Assembly (NCBI GenBank): GCA_033675545.1
Contig: JAWDGP010007247.1
Coordinates: 217,501-281,500, forward strand
Length of the DNA stretch: 64,000 bases
Origin: Elysia crispata
Taxonomy: Eukaryota; Mollusca; Gastropoda; Plakobranchidae
Direction: 5' to 3'
Every line of letters begins with the position of its first letter. The first letter of the stretch is position 1. This document shows, piece by piece, positions 53,104 to 64,000 of the stretch. A model generated the notes under the pieces. That model had not been told where the DNA came from and did not search any database. It saw nothing but the letters and a program-made list of their open reading frames with translations. The position numbers were made by a program, and so were the translations under genes.

Positions 53104-54348
53104 ATCATTATTTTTTCAAGAGCATCTGAGGTTCCGGTCTGGAAAAAACGAAAGTAGAATCTACTCTGTGCTCATACTACAGTGACAATAAGGGAGTCGG
53201 CCTGTGGTGGCGGGGAGATGCCCTTTTCAATAAGTAAATTATTAGGCCTATACTATGTAGGCTGGTACAATGTTGAGCCCCGATTACATGTCACACAATG
53301 TTTGTTCTATTGGTAATTTACTAATTTAATATTCCGCAAAAAATATTTCACTTGAATAAAACCCACCTGAAACGTTTGAACTCTAAAAAATAACGGTAGT
53401 CATAAGAACCCACAAACACCACCTCTCATAGTTTCTCGTTAGTTTGAAAAACATTTCACAATTTTTTTCTTTTTAATTTATCCTAGCTTAGGAATGAATG
53501 ATAAAATATTATTTAACATGCCCTAGAGACTATTTTTGTAGGGCTTTGCCTATTTTCATGGTTTATCACCTGTAGGAGGGTGGTGTGTTAAAAAAAAAAA
53601 AAAAAAATAACGTAAAAGTTAGGTCAACCCCTACATCTGCTAGTGCTGGACATTTTTTTGTTATTAGCACTAAACCGATTGTGTTTTCGAGCCAAGTTAA
53701 ATATTTACCATCGTTTATTTACACACCTTCGAATAATTATGTTGCATACATGAAAATGGTGAGAGAGCAAGCAACGAACTCAAAGCCGCTGGTTAGACTA
53801 ACTGTCAGAATTGTTTAAAAAAAAAAATAAAGGCTATGCGTACCTTGTTAATTTGCTTTACTCAGCATACTTTGAAACGGAAAATTAAACTAGAACAAAA
53901 ATAATATGTGTATAATAATTTCATATAATGTTATAATATATTGTTCACCGCACCATTTATTTATTTATTTTTTTTACTATTCTTTCTTTCTTTATTTTTA
54001 TTTTTCTTTGGGGGTGGGGGTGGGCATTAGGAAGCTGTAGGCTCAAACCCTGCTCGGTTTGAAGCGATGCATGTTTTCGCTCATGTCGGAAACGCACAGT
54101 CAGGCGTTAGTGGAAGTGCACCAACTATCTTCCTAAATCAATGATGAAGATTTTCAGACTTCGTGATGTTTATTTCTATAAGACACAGCAGACAAAGCCC
54201 CAAACTGATCTGTCAATGGTAATGGTTTTACATGTACACGCACGCACACACACACACACACCTGTACATATGTATTCAGACAGTTACACTTACAGCGAAT
54301 ATGACCGTTGGTCTTACCCGGGAAGAAAAAAAAAACAATCAATAATTT

Positions 54349-54355
54349 TGAGAGA

Positions 54356-54419
<64 letters not shown>
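54349..54419. repeat. (GA)n microsatellite
   Basis: A GA tract beginning with (GATA)-like units and running to about 54419. A (CA)n stretch lies nearby at about 54243-54262. Confidence 0.97.
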
Positions 54420-54422
<3 letters not shown>

Positions 54423-54589
54423 AGGGGGTGGGCAACAGACAGTCACATGAACAAGAGAATAACCAAAGTATAGACATAAGAGAGCGCGTTTGTGTGAGTA
54501 AGACTAAAAGTGATGAAAAGGTGGGGTGGAGGAGGAGTGAGAAGAATGGAGAAAGTATGCGTGACTACGAAAAAAGAGACATAAGGGAA

Positions 54590-54592
<3 letters not shown>

Positions 54593-54667
<75 letters not shown>
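54593..54667. repeat. (GA)n microsatellite, second tract
   Basis: About 75 bases of GA followed by G-rich purine sequence to about 54690. It produces an Arg-Glu ORF that is an artefact. Confidence 0.97.
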
Positions 54668-54671
<4 letters not shown>

Positions 54672-55364
54672 AGGGAGGAGGGAGGAAGGGGGTAAGGAGA
54701 GTGAGAAAAGAAACGCAGGCAGAGTGAGATCAACTGGGGTTGATTTAAAAAAAAAAAAAAAGCAACGATGAAATTCTAGGAAGAAATGGATCGAGAGATA
54801 ACAGAATTCTAATATGAATATTTCATGAGAGACACAAAGGTGACAGTGAATAAAGAAGAAAAAGATGTGGATGAGGAGGAATAAACACTAAATGCAAAGA
54901 TGAAAGTCATGAAAAGTAAATAGAGAACAGTAACAAGAAATCGAGTGACAGATATAGATAGAGGGATAGATAAAGAGAGAGGAATAGTAAAGTATACTGA
55001 GATAGAAAATACATTATAGCAGCCTGCGGAACTTAAATTATAACAACAGCTGAGTTTGATATTTATTAATTTGAACTTCACTCTATGATGTGTGAAGCAG
55101 AGACTACATCAAACATGGCTGCCTACATACAACAAAACCTGCAATGACGCTGAACTCGATCAAACTTATACAATCATGTTTAGGTCTGGAGTCAAGTTAA
55201 AATAGTTGACTTCCCGAGAACAAGAGAATAACCTTATTTAACTCTCTTCAATTTTTACTGCTCGCTCTAGTGGGAGAAGAAAGTTCTGATGGACGCTCTA
55301 GGCAATATGACTTGTATTAGGCTGTTCACATTACAAATTACTATCTCAGTATATTAGAATATTA

Positions 55365-55514
<150 letters not shown>

Positions 55515-57333
55515 TAACAAATAAATAAATAAATAGAAATATTTTAAGAAATAATAGATTGGAACATGGAATCGTTCCGTTTGATCTAACTGGGGTATAT
55601 ATATATATATGGTTAAAAAAAAAGGGGGGGGGGGAGGTGCTACACACAGGCCACAAACTTTACAAAGCATTCTTGAAAAAAAAACACAATCTATCCCAAG
55701 GGATACTAGAAACTGATATATGCATTCGAGCCGCCATAGTGTTGTGTCGAACACTTTTTCCGATCTAAATTAACTTCTCGTTCGATAACAAAAAGATCTT
55801 AAAAATGTCCAAATACTTTCAACTGAAAAAAACAACTAATAATTGAAATATTATTGTCGAACATAGATCATGCAACAGTAATATCTGTGCCCGTAGAGAT
55901 AAAGGTTTCCAAGAATTAATATATATATATATACGGTATATATATATAAAATATATATTTATGTAGATTTATAGATCTTCAAAATTAATATGTAGAGGTT
56001 GTTCTTTACTTGATTATATCGATCTAATTCTATCAAAAATATTACAGCGTATGTGCTGTGTATTAAGTACAATCTATCCACCGCTCTGATCTGACGTCTT
56101 CCTCTAGAGCCATCATGTTATCGAGGCTTATGCGCTTCCACTCCTAATTATCTCAACAAAATATTCTTTTAGGACATGAAATTATAAAAATTAGCGTATA
56201 ATCTTTTCGATGGTCCCAAGCTCTCAAACTGAGGAGAGGAAATGTTTTTTTTTTTCTTTCTTCTTTTTTTTTTAAATGTAAGTACTGTATGTGAAATCAT
56301 TGAAAGCATGTTTTGAAAATTGAAACTAGAAGTAGAAGGGTCTAAGTGCGTCGTGGGCTTAGTATCAAGCCCATCGCTCCACCATGTAATTGAAACCACT
56401 TCATAGCCTCTAAAATTAGGGGAAGAATCTATTGCCTTATGTCGATTTTGAAAAGGGCGTTATTAAAATCAGATATCGTCGTTCCATGAAAAAATTATAA
56501 GGAACAATAGCTCAAAACCAGTAATAAACATAACTTAGATCTAGACATGGGTGCAGAGCTACAACAAATCCATAAGACTTTCAACTAAGCTCGGCCTAGT
56601 CAAGATCGACTAATTCAAGCTATACGACACATCTTTGGTTTTATGCGTGTCAACGACAGACCATTGAGGCAGCTTGCAATGTTCGATCATTGGGCGAGTT
56701 TCTACAACTTGACATGAGTTTTATATAATCTTAACACCCAGGGTCCTAAAGAGAGACTTGTATTCCTTTAGAGTTCTTAGATGGGTCTCCAAACTTATAT
56801 TTTCATGAAAAAATTATAAGACATCTTCAACTTTTTTGTACACCCCTCGTTTGAAGTGAACTCGTCGGAAGCAGGTGAACTCTGACATGCAGGAAAACGA
56901 TGGTTGTGTTAGAAAACTGTGTGGTTGCATTGTAGTAGTACGTTGAGAGCATTTTGGTCGTATGGATCTTATTTTGTACTTGCCTGAAGCAAACCACTGA
57001 CACTCGATGCCAGCGTAAGGTACTAATGCAGTATTACTTTACTTGCTTCCTCCGATCCAGATGTAGACAGACGTCTATACAAGAATTTAAAAAAAATGAG
57101 TCATGTTTTTCATGGGTTTGAACGTGCTCTGTCAAGTTATTATAACTCACTTTGAAAAAAAATATCAATGATTTCAACTTTCAAAACAATCGTTCTATCG
57201 TTAAACTAAGTTTACACATGATTCTTGTTTCCATAATTTGATCACATTGAGCAGAAAGACTAAACCGTACCTCGGTAATTAACTGCAATGGGGAGTAAAA
57301 GGGTGATGCGATTGGTGGTTCTAAATAAAAGAC

Positions 57334-57337
<4 letters not shown>

Positions 57338-57420
<83 letters not shown>
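57338..57420. repeat. (CT)n microsatellite
   Basis: About 83 bases of CT, followed by a short (CA)n and a G run at 57464-57478. Confidence 0.97.
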
Positions 57421-57423
<3 letters not shown>

Positions 57424-57983
57424 AAACAAAATAAAGTTAAACACACACACACACACAAAAGGGGGAAGGGGGGGGGGGTAAAAATTTAATCGTTCATTAA
57501 GCTATACGGTCATAAATCAGAAACCAAAATACGAGATGAGGTGGAAATTCTTATGGTGTCATAAATGTGTATCTGAATTCTGAAAATACGGTTAATTTTA
57601 TAAAACGGAGGCAAGAAAACAGTTGGCTTTGTAACATCCCAATCTATTTTAAAATTCCTCTGGGAATGCTCGTAAGGCTGTGTAAGTGCGAACAAAAATG
57701 CTAGTGCCATTGATGCAGGCTTTACAGCCTTGCAGGAATTGATAGCTGTCCATATCAACATGGTAGGCTAATGAGCGTTTAAAATAGAGGAATAATAATT
57801 CGGATTTTGAAAAAGTAACCAGTTATTCTAACTCTCCACGACCCTATGGCTGCATCCACACGAATGGAGATGAACCGAATTCAGTGTGATTTAAGACCTA
57901 CTGATGCTATATCGAGCTCGTTCCATGATTGAAGTAAACCAATAAACAAAGAAACCATCCCCCATGCCAATTAGATCTCGCTA

Positions 57984-58139
<156 letters not shown>

Positions 58140-61100
58140 ACTTTGATGCATATTTTCTAACCCCAAAATGAAGGTGAACGCCAAAACGTTGAACAGTGAT
58201 TGAATTCTTCATTAGAATTTAGATGCAGTCTCTTTTAACGTTACACAGGTTTTATGTTCGTGCCGACGATACCGATGGTAATGATGGATGCGATGCTGTA
58301 GACCGAGATAATGGGTTGAAATGAGAACGATGAGAAGAGGGATTACGGTAAACCAATTTTGCGCCCTTTAAGTTTCCCAATGAATGTTGTAAAGAGGCGC
58401 CAGCTTCACACCAAGTTGAGAATGAGACCTGTAATAATAAAATTGTAACCCAAAGCCACTAACGTTACCAGAACTTCCTTCTGGTCCGTACGACTCTTTC
58501 TTTTCCGACTGCGTTAGCCTATGGTGAGCAGCACAGAAATATTTTTCTCTGCTTGTTTGAAATTTGATTAAATGGTTAATAAGCATAGTTGTAGGCCTGC
58601 TGTAGCCTACAGAACTCTATAACTGAACCGTCGAAAAAAGTTTTGTATTATGATTATTCAAACTGCAAGTGATGTACCTATTTTTCGCAATGTTTATGAT
58701 ATCCTAAAATTACTTTATGGCTTTCTCATTCAACAGAGATATGCATTCTGTTTGTGAGTTCATTGTATAATACTTATCCAATTTTTTGTTTGATTTTCAG
58801 TCTGTTGCTTACTTATACTTTATGGACGGTTTAGTTTTGATGAACTTACATCTATACTACTATTACTAGTTAATACACTTCACCTTTTTCAATTACATGT
58901 GGTGAATACATAAATTATAAATTTATCATTTAAACTCGAACCTACCAATCATGAGTTTCATTTTGAGTTGCTATTCATTATTTTCTTTAAGTCTTTAACG
59001 TCCAAATGCACTGGGCTGGATACAAAACTTTTCCTGCTTGCCATAAATTATATTCAAAATCAAAAATGTTTTTGCAATGCATAATGAAGAATATGTATGT
59101 ATTTTAGCATAAAAAGATAAAGTCACCCTGATGTAAGTTTACGGCAAGTATTATAACTTTTTGCAAGGCCTTGATCATTACCAATTGTTTATTGAATTTT
59201 TGTCTTCATAACGTTTTGTGTTCCCACCCAAACTTTTTCAACATGTGGTACAAATAATTATTACTAGATGAATTTTGATCACTTGAATCCATAAGAGCAT
59301 ACAGAAAAGTAAAATTTCTTTTGATTTACAATGCTAAATTGCTAATCTGATTTCACCCAACCCCATATTGCGAGCTACAAAAATCTTTACTTTTGTGGTT
59401 CAGTACTTCAAGAAATCATAAATGCCTGGCATGCCAATCAAATATATTACATCTCGTAACAAATATAATATATATATGTATAAATGTATATCTCTAACAC
59501 ATGTTGATGCCCTTAGGAAAAGCATCAGTAATACCAAAAAATTTTCCTTAGCTCCAAAATAACTTTAGAGCTGTATTTCTACAGCAGTAAAAGAATTTAA
59601 GTGCAAAAAATAAAAGTAAAACACATTCCAATAATTTGTGCAGTACTAGGTTACGAAAAGGCCTGAGATAAAACCTGTTGCCTACATTTGTTTTTGATCA
59701 AATTTGGATTATTCTTTTCTTTCTTTCAATCTTTGGGTCCTATTTCACATTCAAGAATAGTACATGCCCTGTGGAAAAAAAACAAACTCAAAAGACCTTA
59801 AAATACTGTAGGGTTAAAGATTCTCTGTAGAATGCCAGATTCCTACTAAGTAGAGTTAGTTCTTAGATTGCTTTTTTTTCAATAAAGATCAAAAGGGGTA
59901 AAAACTGGCGATTTTTCATTAGTCTATTGAATGAAAGTTATTTGTTCAGTCTAAGTACTAAGTTCATTGGATGCCAAAATAAGAAAGTTTGTCACAAAAG
60001 TGCTTTTGCAAAACTCAGTCTAGATCTCCAAAAAAAAAATTTTGATGACCTTATCTATACAAGTAAATATGTTACAACTGTACACTACATGTATCTGCAG
60101 TTAAATAGTTCTAACCAGTGCTTAGGTCTGATGAGATATTTGAAATAAACGTATAAATTTTTCAAATGTCATATGTCAAACTGGGATAAAAAATACATTG
60201 TACATGGGGTGAAGACAGATCCAGATTTAAAATCAAACTAGACTTGGATCTGAATATTATAATATAATTACATTATCTGATTCGGCATGACGATTAGCAA
60301 GTCTATCCTTGAATAATTTTACTAGTGGTCTAGCAGACCTATTGTTAGTATAAGATTACCCATTTGAAATTTAATTTGTTTTATGCCTTGTATTACTTCA
60401 TTGAAGTTGAGGCAAATCACAAACACTGAGACTTAGAGCTTGTCATGATTAACAACTTTTTATTTGACATGTCATGGGATAAATTCAAGTCTGAAAAAAA
60501 AATGAAACATGTTTGAACCACTCAAATCAGTCTTTGCATGGGCATAAAAAAGCCTTCATTTATACACAAGTATTTTTTTATCAGCATAAAACAATTTCGT
60601 TTTTTTTTTTGAGTGAAGGTAAAACAGTACAAACTATATTTTCAGCCACAACATACATAATTTGGTCATTCCTTCAACATTTACAATACAGAAGCCATCT
60701 TTTTAAAACTCCTTGTTTATGCTCATTAGAAATCTAGTGATTATTGTTTTGGTTTTCTTGTGCATGCAATATCCCTCTGATATTTCATTTTTTTAAACTT
60801 GTAAATGTTGATAGATGAATACACTGACATTCTGCTGTCAAGTGCTGTGCATCTTGCCACTACTTGATCATGACATAAGTGGTAGATTTTGGTGCAAACG
60901 TCCCTTAAAAATATGCTCTAATTTGCAAGAAACATGCTTTACCACAGACTTAGGACTAGGAGTATATGTATTATACAATGTATTAAGAATTAGGAAAAAG
61001 TACATTATTTTTCTGCTGCGATTATTAATTTACTTTATTAACAATGTTTACAGCTGCAATGTCATCTACTGAATCTGTGTGGTTCATTTAATAGATCTGA

Positions 61101-63260
61101 CTGGGTCAATTTTTAACCTAGCTGCCCTTGATACAACTTGAGTTTCTGCCTTTTTATCTTGCAAGTATGACGTAAAACAAAGCTTCCTAAAATTCAGATA
61201 TCCCACTTTACGACCAAATGATAATTGAACAGCTCAGTCAAACATATACAACATGGATAGTAATGATCACCTTACTCCCTCTCGGATCTCATAATATTAA
61301 GATTTAGTGTCCCCGCTAGCACTAAGATCAGAATTGTAGTAAATGTACTTCAGAAGCACAATTGTGAATCACTTCTATGACTCCGACATCCAGTCATAGT
61401 TGAAAGAACACAACTCTGAATTTAAGACATTTATGGCACAGTTGCAAAAATTGACCAAAGTTATCAAAATCATCTTCCTATCTAGGATGATGCTAGTGTT
61501 TAGGTGTTCCACCAGACAGTACAAGCTAAATTTACAATAAGGGGATATAGGTTAAATCTTTAGCTTGGTCACCTTGTACTGGTGTGAGATCCATCTAGAT
61601 CCTTGACTTGACAGAAAGTCACCAACTGCTTGTAAGATTCTTGAGGAAATAGGTCACACGACACAGAACTAGCCAAAAACTAGTTTTTACTAATTTTAGC
61701 TTATTGCCTCAATATATAATGCCAACCACTAAGCACCAAATCACACTGAAACTCAAAATAACAAAGAAAAGGCTTGCTTTCAAGAGTCAATAAATTTATT
61801 AGTCTTAGATTTCTCATGTTTCACTCATCAAAACTCCTTTCCCACGTAGACTAGTTGATTTTTACATACTTTCATACTTGAAACTTGAAACTAACTTTAA
61901 AAATAAGAAAAACAAAAACAAAAAAAAAAACAACAAAAAACATCAACAGGCAGAAGTTGCCTTAAGATTAGAAAAAAAAAAGATATTTTATGCTGCTGTC
62001 CTAAGGCAAATGAGCAAAGTACATAATTATATGAAACATCCAGGGTGATTATGGGGCAAATTACCCAAGTGTCATAAACTAGAGTCTCTAAATCGTATAT
62101 CCAATCTACTGTTGTATGTCTAGCACTCAGTTTTAAAGGAGCCTTGAATGAATTAAAAAAAACAACAGATTTAAACACATTTTTCTTCTTTTGTATTAAT
62201 TACGTATAGCATCTGTTACTCATTTGGAGCAGGACATCTGTCCCCCTTACTTTGAAATGAAATGTGTAAGAAATAATTTAGAAATTTTGAAAGTTGAAAG
62301 TGGCATTTATTGTTTAGGGTACCTCATTTAAGTGAACAAACACTTCTTTTCCCTAGGACAACAGCATTACTTCAAAAGTGGATAAAAGAAAAACAAAAGA
62401 TAGGCTGAAGAAAAGGATACTCAACTTTTCCTCTCATATGCTGTCCCTTACAAACCCAACAATTTTTCACAAGTTAAATTCAGCACCATCAACACACGCA
62501 CATACCCAAGTTTGTACTGACAACGTCTGTACCCGAGATACATACCTCACACTCATAATGGCAATAATAATATTAGCAAAACACTTAATAAAAATTAAAG
62601 AAATAATCACAAGAATTATATAGATAACAATAATAATATGGTAATTAATTATAATAAATGTTACAGCATGAAAGTATTTGCACGTTTAATTCACCATAAA
62701 ATAATTGAGGAACATTGGTTTGGTACATTGTTACTGTTGTAAAAAAAAATTTGTATTGGACACCATGTGAAAATTAAAATAAGAAAAGAATTAAATGCCT
62801 TGTGTTTCCCCTATCACCCACAACAAGCCTAGTTCTCAATCTAATGTGATTATTTCAATGTATCTAAAATTTGAATTTATGAATTTATAAAAGAACTGAT
62901 GGATGAATTTCCGCAGTATACACAATTGGATTGTGTCGATTGCATGAGTGTGGAGCATGGATTAGCAAAGCTAAAGGTAACAATGAATTATTTTTATAAT
63001 ATTAACAAGTACGATGCACAAAAACAATTGCTGGCTTAAGACTGAACTTCTTTAAAAGTCATAATCTCAATAAAGTTCCAAACAATGAAGCCCCTGGTGA
63101 GTGTGAAAACGACAACTAACAAAAATTATTTTGTAAGAAAGGTTTTGGTGATTGTAAAGTCAAAACTAAAATAGAAAGAAAACCCCTTTGATGTGTCTTA
63201 AAATGGTGGTGATGATATTGTATAGATGAATGTGATTAAGATGAAAATAATGAAGATGGC

Positions 63261-63367
63261 TCAGAGTTTATCCTTGGCAGGTACCCAGATATTAGGACCT
63301 GACTGGTCGCTGATCACTTCCTTGATCTTGGAGTAGATCTCATCAGCTGTGTCTCCCTGCACCACAG
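63261..63367 (-). CDS. Last coding exon of an unidentified third gene (partial)
   Basis: On the - strand an acceptor (ATCTATATTTGCAG) opens a 107-nt exon. It encodes VVQGDTADEIYSKIKEVISD then QSGPNIWVPAKDKL and TGA at 63263-63261. It starts with two bases (CT) of a split codon. A second CAG acceptor 15 bases further in could also be used, in phase. Its balanced codon use, charged/hydrophobic spacing and GC content above the flanks all look coding. The end looks like a conserved C-terminus of a soluble protein, but I do not recognise the family. Upstream exons are to the right. Confidence 0.7.
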
Positions 63368-63444
63368 CTGCAAATATAGATGAAAAAAAATAAAATAATG
63401 TAGCCTTTATAAAATGTGTGAAAGTGAGTGAGATGTAATTCAAT

Positions 63445-63449
<5 letters not shown>

Positions 63450-63531
<82 letters not shown>
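63450..63531. repeat. (GA)n microsatellite, (CT)n on the sense strand of the third gene
   Basis: About 80 bases of GA. For the - strand gene it is a pyrimidine (CT)n tract within the last intron, ending roughly 80 bases upstream of the acceptor at 63368. Confidence 0.97.
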
Positions 63532-63535
<4 letters not shown>

Positions 63536-63555
63536 ACACGTGAGTGAACTCTTAC

Positions 63556-63613
63556 GAAAAATAAGTCCCTTTTTCTTTCTCACAGTAACATTTCCCTTTA
63601 TTAAAGATGGTGT
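63556..63613 (-). CDS. Possible penultimate exon of the third gene (weak)
   Basis: Between a pyrimidine-rich AAACTAAAAG acceptor and a good GTAAGA donor lies a 58-nt open stretch. It reads TPSLIKGNVTVRKKKGLIF plus one base, and it joins the last exon in frame. The acceptor is poor and the peptide is unrecognised, so this is a candidate only. Confidence 0.3.
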
Positions 63614-64000
63614 CTTTTAGTTTGTGGACAAGGGAAGTTTCAAGGAAGGGAGGTTTGTGAAACAAGAATATCACTTCCAAAATATGCAAGATTTCCACCT
63701 GCGCGTTAAATCCCACTAATGTATGATATCTTTATTATTATGAACTAAAGATAACAAGAGTGAATAAAAATCTTACACTGCTGTTACAAAGATTCAAACC
63801 TAGTTAGAATTTTTCATTATTTAAGACTGTTATGAGTCAAAATCGCCCCAAAATTGAAAGGCACTATTGAAGACTTGAACCTAGGTGTAGAATTTGCCTA
63901 TAATAAAGATAACAATGTCTGTAAACTGTGCAAGAACAAACATAAAGACATCAATGTTACACCTTTTTATTAATTTCTGAAATTCAGAAAATTTGATGTT
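63614..64000. other. Right edge of the window
   Basis: AT-rich sequence with no exon or repeat I can support; presumably intron of the third gene. Confidence 0.5.

Noticed and set aside
54030..54120. SINE at a B-box-like GGCTCAAACCCTG
   Set aside because: No A box at tRNA spacing, so the evidence is too thin to list as a feature.

Overview
The window is eukaryotic nuclear DNA from an animal. It is AT-rich, its genes are split by introns with GT-AG junctions, and it carries many simple-sequence tracts, degenerate DNA transposons and a LINE remnant. There are no operons, no ribosome-binding sites and no long uninterrupted genes. Both recognisable genes are animal regulatory genes whose proteins are clearly diverged from the vertebrate forms. 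A lophotrochozoan, probably a gastropod mollusc, is my best guess; that is inference, not something the sequence proves.

Layout. Positions 1-1895 are a 33-bp tandem satellite that runs off the left edge and contains a near-identical internal copy at a 660-bp offset. From 2293 to 23524 on the + strand lie the last eight coding exons of a non-visual (beta-) arrestin; its N-terminal exons lie to the left of the window. The eight exons join without a frame error into 278 residues ending at a TAG, and they include polar-core residues, a clathrin box and an AP2-binding motif. A 3' UTR follows. About 24.35-32.9 kb is the interval between two convergent genes. From 49864 down to 32924 on the - strand lies the complete coding region of SAP130, a subunit of the SIN3 histone-deacetylase complex: 19 coding exons, 1126 (or 1124) residues. 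A likely non-coding first exon and promoter lie near 52.97-53.10 kb. From 53.1 to 63.26 kb is mostly microsatellite-rich non-coding DNA. At 63261-63367 on the - strand is the last coding exon of a third gene that I cannot identify; the rest of it lies to the right of the window.

How the genes relate: beta-arrestin acts at the plasma membrane in GPCR desensitisation and clathrin endocytosis, SAP130 in nuclear transcriptional repression. I see no shared pathway, only convergent neighbours. The introns hold most of the other content: two inverted copies of a TA-flanked pogo/Tigger-like MITE, a TIR element of about 1.45 kb containing a repeated module whose second copy sits in another intron of the same gene, a 368-bp TIR element, tRNA-derived repeats, a LINE 3' remnant, a 38-bp minisatellite and several short tandem duplications. 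I found no CRISPR array, no rRNA, no convincing functional tRNA gene and no sign of a new multi-gene system.
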